Shown: piece by piece, positions 1-9,300 of the stretch
Layout: each line of letters begins with the position of its first letter
How positions within the stretch are numbered: position 1 is the first letter of the stretch
Origin: Pseudomonas purpurea
GTDB taxonomy: Bacteria; Pseudomonadota; Gammaproteobacteria; Pseudomonadales; Pseudomonadaceae
Reading direction: 5' to 3'
NCBI RefSeq assembly: GCF_039908635.1
Contig: NZ_CP150918.1
Coordinates: 124,001-188,000 of the forward strand
DNA: 64,000 bases
Notes under the pieces: generated by a model
Told to the model about the DNA's origin: nothing
The model's database searches: none
What the model saw: only the letters and a program-made list of their open reading frames with translations
Program-made: the position numbers and the translations under genes

Positions 1-1368
1 GCCTGGAAACCCTGGTGAAGATCATCAACTCCGTGGACTTCGGCGGCATCGGTCATGCGTTCCTGGTGAGCGGTGATGGCCAGGTGATCGTCAGCCCGGA
101 CAAAGACCAGGTGATGAAGAACCTCAAGGACATCTACCCGGGTTCGAACGTCCGTATCGAGAAGGGCAATCAGGAAGTGGTGCTGAACAAGCAGGAACGT
201 ATCCTGTCGTTCACCCCGGTGACCGGTTTGCCGAACGCTGACTGGTACATTGGCCTGTCGATCGACAGGGAAAAAGCCTACGCACCTTTGAGCCAGTTCC
301 GTACTTCGGCGCTGATTGCGATGTTCATCGCAGTCTCGACCATTGCGGTGCTGTTGACGCTGCTGATCCAGGTGTTGATGCGTCCGCTGACCACCATGGG
401 CCGTGCGATGCAGGACATCGCTCAGGGTGAAGGCGATCTGACCCGTCGTCTGGTTGTGGAAAGCAAGGACGAGTTCGGCGAGCTGGGCGGTTCTTTCAAC
501 CAGTTCGTGGAGCGTATTCACGCATCGATTTCCGAAGTGTCCTCGGCCACCCGCCAGGTGCATGACCTGTCGCAGCGCGTAATGGCCTCCTCGAATGCTT
601 CGATCATCGGTTCCGATGAGCAAAGCGCGCGGACCAACAGCGTGGCTGCGGCGATCAACGAATTGGGTGCTGCCACCCAGGAAATCGCCCGCAACGCCGC
701 TGATGCTTCGCAACACGCCAGCGGCGCCAGTGAACAGGCCGATGACGGTCGTCAGGTAGTAGAGCAAACGATTCTGGCGATGACCGAGTTGTCGCAAAAA
801 ATCAGCTTGTCCTGCACCCAGATCGAAACCCTGAACGCCAGCACCGATAACATCGGGCACATTCTCGATGTGATCAAAGGCATTTCCCAGCAGACCAACT
901 TGCTGGCGCTGAACGCGGCCATCGAAGCGGCCCGTGCCGGTGAAGCCGGACGTGGTTTTGCGGTCGTGGCGGACGAGGTGCGTAACCTGGCTCACCGCAC
1001 GCAGGAGTCGGCCGAGGAGATCCACAAAATGATCACTTCGCTGCAGATCGGTTCCCGCGAGGCGGTATCGACCATGAACGCCAGCCAGACGTCCAGCGAA
1101 GAAAGCGTTGAAGTGGCGAACCAGGGCCGGTGCGCGGCTGGTCAGCGTGACTCAGCGGATTACCGAAATCGACGGCATGAACCAGTCGGTTGCGGCAGCG
1201 ACAGAAGAACAGACCGCGGTGGTGGAAACCCTCAACGTCGACATCAGCCAGATCAACCTGTTGAACCAACAGGGCGTAGCGAACCTCAACGAAACCTTGA
1301 AGGATTGCGACGCCTTGTCCCAACAGGCCAATCGCCTGAAGCAACTGGTCGACAGCTTCAAAATCTAA
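1..1368 (+). pseudogene. Methyl-accepting chemotaxis protein, 3' part, frameshifted
   Basis: This is the C-terminal part of a transmembrane chemoreceptor that would signal to CheA/CheW; the 5' end lies outside the window. Visible in order are the end of a dCache-like periplasmic sensor ([21 protein letters not shown]), a transmembrane helix near bases 310-375, a HAMP segment ([24 protein letters not shown]) and the signalling tip with the conserved [19 protein letters not shown]. The reading frame breaks at the GGG of bases 1124-1126. Removing one G restores [16 protein letters not shown] and carries the frame to the expected ending [10 protein letters not shown], stop at 1368. As written, the upstream frame runs into unrelated residues until 1526. 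Either a sequencing error or a recent inactivating insertion would explain this. The family call is certain; inactivation is not. Confidence 0.85.
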
Positions 1369-1383
1369 ACCGTAGCGTCGACA

Positions 1384-1421
1384 AAAAACGCGATGAGGTC
1401 TGCATGACTCATCGCGTTTTT
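1384..1421. terminator. Bidirectional intrinsic terminator
   Basis: A perfect 14-bp inverted repeat (AAAAACGCGATGAG / CTCATCGCGTTTTT) with a 10-nt loop has A-runs on one side and T-runs on the other, so it can end transcription in both directions. It sits between the convergent chemoreceptor and thioesterase genes. Confidence 0.85.
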
Positions 1422-1450
1422 GTTTTCAAGGGCTCTGTACGACCTGCGGG

Positions 1451-2221
1451 TTACTCGCTGAGCAACCCCAGGTGCGTGTTGATGATTTGCAGCAGGCGTT
1501 GGCGGGCGGTGGTGATGAAAAAGTGATTGCCGCCCACCTCGATCAGTTCGAACTCCCGTGCCGTGAAGTTGCGCCAATTGAACATGCTTTCCAGGGGCGC
1601 CAGCGGGTCATCACTGCCGTAGAGCGCCGTCATTGGCACATTCAGGTTATGACGGCTGCTGTTCGGCCAGGACTCCAGCAGTTTGAGATCACTGCGCAAC
1701 AGCACCTGATAGTCCATGACCCCGAGTTCAGGGGTCACCTTGCCCGGGGCGCTCAGGTTCAACAGCGCGCGACGAAGCTGAGGCGGCGCCAGACCGTTCA
1801 ATGACAGGGGGGCGTTGGCGCTGCCAGGGCTGCGGCAGCCGGAGACGAACAAGTGGCGGGTTTGCCCGGGGTAGCGGGCTTCGGTCAGCTTGGCCAGTTC
1901 ATAACCGAGAATCGCCCCCAAGCCGTGGCCGAACAGCGCGTGAGGCTTGCTCAGGTAAGGTTCCAGCGCCGCGAAGGCATCCTCCAGCAATGGCGACCAT
2001 TGCTCATAAGGAGACTCGCTCTGCCGCGTGCCGTGACCGGGCAGGGTGAACGCCAGCAGTTCAATGTGCTGGCTCAGGCCTGGCGCCCAACTGCGGTATT
2101 GTTCAGGGTCGGCACCGGCCTGGGAAAAACAGATCAGCCGAATATCGGTCTGCTGTCGCGTGTTCAGAGGGGTGAGCCATTGCGTGTCTTGAGCGTGCAC
2201 GGGGTTTCCTGTCGGGTTCAC
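1451..2221 (-). CDS. Type II thioesterase-like alpha/beta hydrolase with altered nucleophile
   Basis: The 256-residue protein has the fold signature of external (type II) thioesterases, which release acyl groups from carrier proteins: an N-terminal [13 protein letters not shown] strand-turn, [11 protein letters not shown], an elbow near residue 100, a GSDDPLAP acid loop and a GNHFF histidine near the C-terminus. The elbow reads FGHGLGA where the family has GHSxGA, so the nucleophilic serine is replaced by glycine (codon GGC, one base from AGC). The Asp and His of the triad are present. The GTG start overlaps the stop of the upstream GntR gene as GTGA, so the two are translationally coupled. 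No NRPS or PKS genes are in the window, so its substrate is unknown. It may be catalytically dead or may carry a sequencing error. Confidence 0.8.
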   Translation of the reverse strand: MNPTGNPVHAQDTQWLTPLNTRQQTDIRLICFSQAGADPEQYRSWAPGLSQHIELLAFTLPGHGTRQSESPYEQWSPLLEDAFAALEPYLSKPHALFGHGLGAILGYELAKLTEARYPGQTRHLFVSGCRSPGSANAPLSLNGLAPPQLRRALLNLSAPGKVTPELGVMDYQVLLRSDLKLLESWPNSSRHNLNVPMTALYGSDDPLAPLESMFNWRNFTAREFELIEVGGNHFFITTARQRLLQIINTHLGLLSE

Positions 2222-2913
2222 TTTTTAGCCGCGAGGCTGTCCAGATAGCGAGTGATGGCCTCGACACCACGGTTGAGGTGGTGTTCGAGTGTTTGCACGC
2301 TCAACTGAATGTCCCGCGCCTGGGCGGCGCTCAGCAGGTCGCGGTGGTCCTTTTGGCTGAGCTTGCCCAGCCCCATGGCTTCAAGGTTCAAGCGCAGGAA
2401 GCGTTCTTCTTCATTCAAGCCGTCTTCGATCAGGGTCAGCAGCCGGCGGTTGGGCGCTTTGCGGTACAGGCTCATGTGAAACAGCCGGTTGAGTCGGCCG
2501 ATGGCAGCGTAGTCGGTCTGCGACTCAAGGAGGTCGATGCATCGCGTGGCTTCGGCAAAGTCCTCGGCATCGAGCAGTGGGACCGATAAACGCAGGGCTT
2601 GGGATTCGAGCAGGATGCGCAGCGCATAGGTTTCGGCTGCATCGCCTTCGATCAGCGGCGCGACGACCGCCCCTTTATGGGCGACAACGCGCAGCAGCGA
2701 TTGTGTCTCGAGTTGGCGCAGGGCCTCGCGCACCGGCATGCGGCTGACACCGAACAGGTCGGCCAACTCTTGCTGGCGCAGGGCGGCGCCGCAGGGTAAA
2801 CGACCGTCAAGAATCGCCGCGCGCAGGGTTTCCTCGATCACCGCACGTGCCAAGTGGGCGGGAATCGGCCCACTGACGACAATACTGTTGAGAGGGTTCG
2901 GCTTCTTTGTCAC
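2218..2913 (-). CDS. GntR-family (FadR/FCD-type) transcriptional regulator
   Basis: The protein has an N-terminal winged helix-turn-helix (LRQQELADLFGVSRMPVREALRQLETQSLL) followed by an all-helical FCD ligand-binding domain with acidic and histidine residues (FHMSLYRKAPN, KDHRDLLSA, LEHHLNRG) that usually bind a metal and a carboxylate ligand. I placed the start at the GTG beginning VTKKPNPLN, which gives about 231 residues. The frame stays open upstream to 3012, but that extension does not resemble the family. It is followed by the overlapping thioesterase gene, so it probably regulates that two-gene unit and itself. The ligand cannot be told from the sequence. Confidence 0.8.
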   Translation of the reverse strand: MTKKPNPLNSIVVSGPIPAHLARAVIEETLRAAILDGRLPCGAALRQQELADLFGVSRMPVREALRQLETQSLLRVVAHKGAVVAPLIEGDAAETYALRILLESQALRLSVPLLDAEDFAEATRCIDLLESQTDYAAIGRLNRLFHMSLYRKAPNRRLLTLIEDGLNEEERFLRLNLEAMGLGKLSQKDHRDLLSAAQARDIQLSVQTLEHHLNRGVEAITRYLDSLAAKK

Positions 2914-3109
2914 GACAACGCACCCGACATAAAGTGTCAAACATTGGATCCGGGCCACACTAGAGGCCGTCTGAACGCTTGTCAAACCGCCTGCCGAGCC
3001 CTTTTGTTGCATCTTCTAAGCATAGTGCGTGATCGCATGGTGCCATTGTCTTTTGGTCAGTGAGCCTTCACCATCACTGGGTTTTCAACTGCCCCCGGGA
3101 TGTCTCGCA

Positions 3110-3802
3110 TTGGCGACGCGTTCAGCTCTCCCACGAACCCTGCGATGGCTGTGCTCAGCGCTGCTGCTGGCCGGCGTTCTGCTGGGCGGTCTGCATGCCG
3201 ATTGGGACTTCTCGCTGATCAGCCGCCGCGCCGAAGCGCTCTATGGGCCGCTGGGCCCCGGCAAGCAGCGGGTCGACGCCTGGCAGCACCTGTTGGCGAC
3301 ACAGAAGCAAACCCCGGAGCTTGAACAGCTCAAAGTGGTCAACCTGTTCTTCAACAAGCAGATGCGCTATGTCGAAGACATCGATCTGTGGCACGTCGAA
3401 GACTACTGGGAAACGCCGATCGAAGCGCTGTGGAAAGGCGCCGGCGATTGCGAGGACTACGCCATCGCCAAGTATTTCAGCCTGCGCCACCTCGGCGTTT
3501 CCAGTGACAAGTTACGCATCACCTACGTTAAGGCCTTGCGCCAGAATCGCGCCCACATGGTCTTGACCTACTATTCAAGCCCGAACGCCATGCCGTTGGT
3601 CCTCGACAGCTTGATCGATGCGATCCAGCCGGCCAGCCAACGTACCGACCTGCTGCCGGTCTACTCCTTCAACGCCGAAGGCTTGTGGTTGACGGGAGCC
3701 AAGGGCAACAAGAAAGTCGGTGATACCAAGCGCCTGTCTCGCTGGCAGGATGTGTTGAAGAAAATGCAGGCCGAAGGTTTCCCGGTCGAGACGACTAACT
3801 AG
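3110..3802 (+). CDS. lapG: LapG, periplasmic cysteine protease cleaving the LapA adhesin
   Basis: This is a bacterial transglutaminase-like cysteine peptidase. In P. fluorescens LapG cuts the N-terminus of LapA and releases cells from biofilm; it is sequestered by LapD when c-di-GMP is high. After an N-terminal hydrophobic segment (LRWLCSALLLAGVLLGG) the catalytic triad is visible as Cys in AGDCEDYAIAKY, His in NRAHMVL and Asp in LVLDSLIDAI, with the Cys-His (+35) and His-Asp (+17) spacing of the family. A calcium-binding region (DIDLWHVEDYWETP) is present. The frame has no ATG; I chose TTG at 3110 because CGGGA lies nine bases upstream, but it is open back to GTG 3029. lapD follows after 14 bases, and the target gene lapA is close by. 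Confidence 0.9.
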   Translation: MATRSALPRTLRWLCSALLLAGVLLGGLHADWDFSLISRRAEALYGPLGPGKQRVDAWQHLLATQKQTPELEQLKVVNLFFNKQMRYVEDIDLWHVEDYWETPIEALWKGAGDCEDYAIAKYFSLRHLGVSSDKLRITYVKALRQNRAHMVLTYYSSPNAMPLVLDSLIDAIQPASQRTDLLPVYSFNAEGLWLTGAKGNKKVGDTKRLSRWQDVLKKMQAEGFPVETTN

Positions 3803-3816
3803 GAGCACGCGCTCAG

Positions 3817-5772
3817 ATGTCTTTGTTCAAACAGCTGTTGATCGCAATCTGTCTGTTCCTGGTGGTCGCTTTCACCGGCAGCTTCATGGTCAGTCTGGAA
3901 AGTTCACGTACCCAGTACGTCAACCAGTTGCGTTCCCATGCGCAGGACGCCGCGACCGCGCTGGCGTTGTCACTGACGCCCAATATCGACGACCCGGCAA
4001 TGGTCGAGTTGATGGTCAGCTCGATCTTCGACAGTGGTTATTACGCAAGCATCCGCGTCGTGGACCTCAAGACCGATCAGGTGATGGTCGAGCGCAGCGG
4101 TGCACCCGAAGTTGGCAGTGTGCCGGGTTGGTTCGTCAAGCTGATCGACCTGGAGCCGGCCGGTGGCGATGCGCAAGTCAGCCGTGGCTGGGAGCAGGCC
4201 GCGCGGGTCGAGGTGGTCAGCCACCCGATGTTCGCCGTGGCCAAGCTCTGGCAGAGCGCGCTGGGCAGCCTGGGCTGGTTGCTGATCTGCGGCGCGGCGA
4301 GCGCCGTGCTGGGTGCGCTGCTTTTGCGCCGGCAGTTGAAACCGCTCGACTACATGGTTCAGCAATCCCACGCCATTGCCCGTCGCGAGTTCCTCAGCCT
4401 GCCTGAGCTGCCACGCACGCCCGAACTTCGGCGCGTGGTGCAAGCGATGAACCAGATGGTCGAGAAGCTCAAGGCGCTGTTCCAGGAGCAGGCTGAGCGC
4501 AGTGAAAAACTGCGGGTCGAGTCCTATCAGGACACCCTGACCGGGCTGGCCAACCGACGCTATTTCGAAATGCAGCTCAACGCCCGGGTGAGCAACCCCG
4601 AGCAAGCCAGTTCCGGTTACCTGCTGCTGTTGCGGGTCAAGGACCTGGCCGGTTTGAACCAGCGGCTGGGCGGTCAGCGTACCGACCTGCTGTTGCAGGC
4701 TGTCGGTGAGCAATTGCTGCGCGAGTGCTCCCGTCACCCGGAAACCCACAACCTGGTCACCCGCATCCGTGGGGGTGAATTCGCGGTGCTGGCGCCGGGG
4801 CTGGTGCATGAAGAGGCGTTGCAACTGGCGCAGAACCTGGACACCGCGCTGTCCAGCCTGCACACGACCGGGGCCACCGATGTGGCTTCGGTAGCGTCAA
4901 TCGGGCTGGTGCCGTATGCCCACGGTGACACACCGCAAGCTGTATTGAGCCTGGCCGATCAGGCGTTGTCCCAGGCTGAAAGCGAAGGCGAGGCTAACTG
5001 GGCGTGCCTGGATCACAGCGCTGCGGCCAGCGTCGGGGATGACCATCACGCGTGGCATACGTTGCTGGATCAGGCCTTGAGTCAGCAGCGTTTCGAACTG
5101 TACTTCCAACCCGTCGTGGCCAGTCAGGACACGCAAACGGTGCTGCATTACAAAGTGCTGTCGCGCCTGCACGACGAACAGGGCCAGACCATTCCCGCCG
5201 GGCGCTTTCTGCCGTGGCTGGAGCGTTTCGGCTGGACCGCACGGCTGGACCGCCTGATGCTTGAACAGGTGCTCAAGCAAATGGGCGAGCATGAAGATTC
5301 GCTGGCGCTGAACCTCTCTGCCGCGACGCTGGCCGACCCGCAGGCGCTGAACGCAGTCTTCGACATTCTGCGCCAGCATGCCCACCTGGGGTCGCGACTG
5401 ACCCTGGAAATCGGTGAAGAGCAATTGCCTGAGCAAGCCGTGCTCGAACAACTGACCCGGCGTCTGCGCGAGCTGGGTTTTTCCCTGAGCCTGCAACGTT
5501 TCGGCGGCCGTTTCAGCATGATCGGCAACCTGGCGCGGCTGGGGTTGGCGTACCTGAAAATCGATGGCAGTTACATCCGTGCCATCGATCAGGAGAGCGA
5601 CAAACGCCTGTTCATTGAAGCCATCCAGCGCGCCGCCCACAGCATCGACTTGCCGCTGATTGCCGAGCGAGTCGAAACGGAAGGGGAGTTGCAGGTGATT
5701 CGCGAGATGGGTTTGTACGGGGTGCAGGGTCAGCTGTTGGGTGAGCCGAAGCCCTGGAAGCAAGGCGTTTGA
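3817..5772 (+). CDS. lapD: LapD, inner-membrane c-di-GMP receptor controlling LapG
   Basis: The 651-residue protein has an N-terminal transmembrane helix (residues 5-25), a periplasmic LapD/MoxY-type domain that binds LapG, a second helix near 145-170, a HAMP segment, and then degenerate GGDEF and EAL domains. The GGDEF signature reads RGGEF (318-322), lacking the Asp. The EAL motif reads KVL (446-448), so neither synthesis nor hydrolysis of c-di-GMP is expected. Binding residues of the EAL domain remain (ERVETEGE, LKIDGSYI). This is the known design of LapD, a receptor that converts cytoplasmic c-di-GMP into periplasmic capture of LapG. An AGGAG ribosome site precedes the ATG. It forms an operon with lapG. 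Confidence 0.93.
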   Translation: MSLFKQLLIAICLFLVVAFTGSFMVSLESSRTQYVNQLRSHAQDAATALALSLTPNIDDPAMVELMVSSIFDSGYYASIRVVDLKTDQVMVERSGAPEVGSVPGWFVKLIDLEPAGGDAQVSRGWEQAARVEVVSHPMFAVAKLWQSALGSLGWLLICGAASAVLGALLLRRQLKPLDYMVQQSHAIARREFLSLPELPRTPELRRVVQAMNQMVEKLKALFQEQAERSEKLRVESYQDTLTGLANRRYFEMQLNARVSNPEQASSGYLLLLRVKDLAGLNQRLGGQRTDLLLQAVGEQLLRECSRHPETHNLVTRIRGGEFAVLAPGLVHEEALQLAQNLDTALSSLHTTGATDVASVASIGLVPYAHGDTPQAVLSLADQALSQAESEGEANWACLDHSAAASVGDDHHAWHTLLDQALSQQRFELYFQPVVASQDTQTVLHYKVLSRLHDEQGQTIPAGRFLPWLERFGWTARLDRLMLEQVLKQMGEHEDSLALNLSAATLADPQALNAVFDILRQHAHLGSRLTLEIGEEQLPEQAVLEQLTRRLRELGFSLSLQRFGGRFSMIGNLARLGLAYLKIDGSYIRAIDQESDKRLFIEAIQRAAHSIDLPLIAERVETEGELQVIREMGLYGVQGQLLGEPKPWKQGV

Positions 5773-5794
5773 GATGAGTTGCCAATGAGCCGGT

Positions 5795-5834
5795 CATCGC
5801 GAGCATCGGAGCGTCGCCCGATTTGCCCGCGATG
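5795..5834. repeat. REP-like imperfect palindrome
   Basis: The arms CATCGCG and CGCGATG enclose a GC-rich segment that contains TTGCCCGCGATG, a sequence common in Pseudomonas intergenic REPs. It lies between convergent lapD and the small gene at 5847 and could act as a terminator or an mRNA 3' end stabiliser. Confidence 0.45.
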
Positions 5835-5846
5835 CTTTTCTGGTCG

Positions 5847-6185
5847 TCAGATCAACCCGCTTTCTTCTTCATTGATCAGGTGGCTCAAGCCTCCCAGCGC
5901 CTCACGGGCCTGGGTCCGGTCCATCAGTTTGGCTTGTGCGGCTGGCGGCAGGTCGGTGACGCGAATCACGCCCTTGGTGGTCAGCACCTGAATCAAGTCA
6001 TCGAGTACCCGGATCATTTCCAGGTCGCTCTGCTTGAGCTGTTTGAGGCTGGTTTCCATCACCTCGTTGGCGTACCAGGCCTGGATTTCATGGTGATCGG
6101 CGGGCAGTGTCTCCGTCGCTTCGGCATAAGCGGCGGCTTCCACGCGAACCAGAAGGCCTTGTGCATCGCGTTGCACGTAGAACAT
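5847..6185 (-). CDS. Small conserved Pseudomonas protein ('tryptophan synthase subunit beta-like')
   Basis: A 112-residue soluble protein, predicted helical, starting MFYVQRDAQGLLVRVEAAAYAEATETLP. Relatives are often annotated in pseudomonads as tryptophan synthase beta-like, but nothing here resembles TrpB catalytic sequence, so that name should not be taken as function. There are no signal peptide or membrane segments. Several conserved-looking helices rich in Leu and acidic residues (SLKQLKQSDLEMIRVLDDLIQVL) suggest a small regulatory or binding protein. It sits between lapD and lapA on the same strand as lapA, downstream of it by about 150 bases, so read-through from lapA is possible. Its function is unknown. 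Confidence 0.7.
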   Translation of the reverse strand: MFYVQRDAQGLLVRVEAAAYAEATETLPADHHEIQAWYANEVMETSLKQLKQSDLEMIRVLDDLIQVLTTKGVIRVTDLPPAAQAKLMDRTQAREALGGLSHLINEEESGLI

Positions 6186-6332
6186 TGAGAATCCCTCATG
6201 AATGGACCAGCGTCATGCTGTCAGCAGCATAGGCCAACGGACGCGAGTATGCGGTGCGACGACGAAATCGTCACGGGGCGGTGATGGCGGCGCATGACGG
6301 CCGCCCGGTGAGGGCGACCGCCAGGGGCCGGA

Positions 6333-9300
6333 TCAGCTGTTGTTGTGGTCGATCTTGATGGTTGGGTCACTGCCGGCGATCAGCGAGTTGATGCTCTGAC
6401 CGGACCAGTTGTTGCCTTCCAGCTTGATCGTCACGTCTGCGTTGGCCACGCCGCCAGCCGAGTTGAGCTTGCCTTCGGAGCTGACCTGCAAGGTCGACAC
6501 GCCTTCAACCGTGGTGATCTTCAGGAAGTTGTCGATGGTGCTGCCGCTCTCGCCCTGCAACAGATCACGCAGGTCGATCCGGTCGCCTTCGCTGGCCTTG
6601 AAGTCCTTGATCACGTCGTTGCCAACGTCACCGGCCTTCCAGGCGAAGGTGTCGGCACCCGAGCCGCCAATCAGGATGTCGTTGCCCTGACCGCCGATCA
6701 GCGTGTCGCTACCGGTGCCGCCGAGCAGGATGTCATTGCCCTTGCCGCCGTCGAGCAGGTCGTTGCCGCCCTGGCCGAAGATGATGTCGTTGCCGGCACC
6801 GCCCAGCAGGGTGTCGTTACCGTCATGTGAACCGGACACATCGAACGCGGTGTAGTGCTCGGTAATGTACTGGTGCACGTTGCTGGTGGTGACTTTGCTG
6901 ACATCCACGCCGGTTTGCTGGGCGACGAACGCTTGCATGGCCTGGTAACCCTCGCCGGCAATCCCGTTGAAGCTCACCAGGTCGCCGAACAAAATGTCAT
7001 TGCCGTCGCCACCACTGACGGTGTCGGACCCTGGCATCGTTGCTTCGGTGTGGCCGATGATCGAGTTGGCCAGGTCCTTCGGATCAATGTTGGTTTGCGG
7101 CTTGCCATCGGTGTCGTAAGGCTTGAGGTCATTGAGGCCGACGTCGTTGTTCAGGCCGATGGCCTCGACCTGCGACAGCTTGCTCAGCAGCGTGAAGCTG
7201 GCGCTGGAGTTGTTGGCCGAGTCGATGTAGTTCCAGTACTCGGCGTAACCGGTGCCCCCGAGTTTGGAGATCTCATAGGTGCCGTCGCCCTGAGCGTGTA
7301 CGGTGCCCAGGCCTTTGTCGACCCAGCGGTTACCGTTCCAGGTCGACAGCGTGGCGGCGCCCGAACTGTTGATGGACAGCGCGTGGGTGTTATCGATGTA
7401 GGCGCTGTAAGTCTGGCCCAGCGAGTAGTTGCTGGTGGTCAGCACGTCATCGAGCTTCACGTTGCCGTACAGCGTCGGGTTGGTCTGTTCGTTGGTCTGG
7501 TAATACGTTGGCTTACCGTCGGTGATGAAGTAAGTCAGGTTGGTCGCATTGTTGTTACCGGTGGCCATGCCGCTCTGGAAGAAGTTGGCCGTGGCCTTGA
7601 ACACGTCTTCGTAGTTGGTGCCGCCGCCGGACGCCATGGAGTCCAGCACGGATTTGAGCTGTGTCAGGGCACCCGGATCGTTCAGGTTGACCGAGATCGA
7701 CTTGTTGACCTGGTTATCGAAGTCCGCCAGGAAAATATTCACCGTGCCCGAACCGTTGCTGGCCAGGCTTTGCTTGAGGGTGTTGAACACCGATGTCAGC
7801 GAGTCCTTGGCCGCGTTGATCGAGGCCGCGCTCATGCTGCCGGAGCTGTCGACCATGAAAGCGATGTTGTAGTTGGCGCCAGGCACCACGGTCAGCCCGC
7901 CGATGTCGGCGACCATGATGTCGTTGCCGTCAGTGCCGGTGATGTTGTCGTCCGCCGCAGTGGCCGTGACCGCGTTGTACACCGCCGGGTAGACGGTGAC
8001 CGGGATTTGCGCGGTGCTCGGTGCCGAGCCGCCGAGGGACTCGGTGGAGGTCGAGGTCACGGTCAGGTTGAACGAACCGTTGTAGTACGGCGGCGGGGTG
8101 ATCGTCAGGGTGCCGAGGTTCCAGCCCGTCACGTTCGCTTCACCCGTGGTCGCGCCAGCGGTGAAGGTGTGGCCGGCGCCATCGGTGAGTACCGAGCCTG
8201 CCGGAATGCCACCGATTTTCACGCTCAGGCTTTCGGAGCCGTCGGTGTCGGTCAGTGCGGTGGTGATCTTCGACAGATGAACGCTGCCGCCCTCGGCGCC
8301 TTCGTTGAGTTTGTAGCCGTCGTAGTAACCCTCGCCATTGCTGCCGTGCAGGTCGGAGACCGTCACGCCGGCATTCACCAGGTCAGTCACGCCGGTGTAG
8401 ATCGGCACGCCTGCGGTGTTCAGGTCGACAGGCGTGCTGCCATTGACCGACAGGTTGACGTCATAGCTGCCCGGGCCGCTCTGGTTATGGTGGTAGATGT
8501 CCAGGGTGTAGTAACCGCTGGTGGTCGGCGTGAACGAACCGCTGAGCTGCCCGCCGTTGCCCCACAGGGCGCTGGCCACGTTTTTGCCGCCGATGGTCAC
8601 CAGCAAGCTGTCATCGCCGACGCCGCTGAAGCTGTAGGTCTTGCCGGCTTCAAGGTAGATCAGCCCGGAAGTTTTCGACGCGGTGCCCGCGGTCACGCTG
8701 CCGTCAGACTGCACGTTGGTCACGGTGGTGCTGCTGTTCGGTTTGCCAGCGGCATCGATCACCGATTTCAGGGTGTCGGATGGCGCGCCATTACCGTTGG
8801 TGCCCAGGCCAGCCAGACCGGTCCAGACTTCCTTGATCAGGCCGGTGGAGGTCACGTTGTTGCCGGCGATGCTCAGTGTCGGCGTATCGGCGACTGGCGT
8901 GATGTCGACTTTCACCGTGCCGGTATTACCCAGCAGTTGACCGTCGGTTGGCTGGAACTTGATCTGTGCGTAATCAGATTGCTGATCGCCGACCTTGGTG
9001 CCGCCGTAGCCGTCGGTGCCGGATTCGTTGGCATCAGGCATGAAGCGCAGCTTGCCGCTGTCGATGTCTGCCTTGGTGAAGGTCTGGTTGTTCGCCACAT
9101 CTTTCCAGGTCGAACCGTCCAGGTACTGCAGTTTCCCGTCGCCCGGCAGTTGGGTGATTTTCACGCCCAGGCTGGCGGCAGGGCTGTCCACATCGCTCAC
9201 ACCGAAGTTCGACCAGCCGAGGATCAGCGGGGTGTCTTCGGTGCCGGTGACCGCGCCGCCAGTGGCGACCGGTGCATCGTTGACCGCCACCACGTTGACG

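Noticed and set aside
5847..6185. TrpB function for the small lapA-linked gene
   Set aside because: It has 112 residues with no PLP-binding lysine motif. The name is an annotation habit, not supported by sequence.
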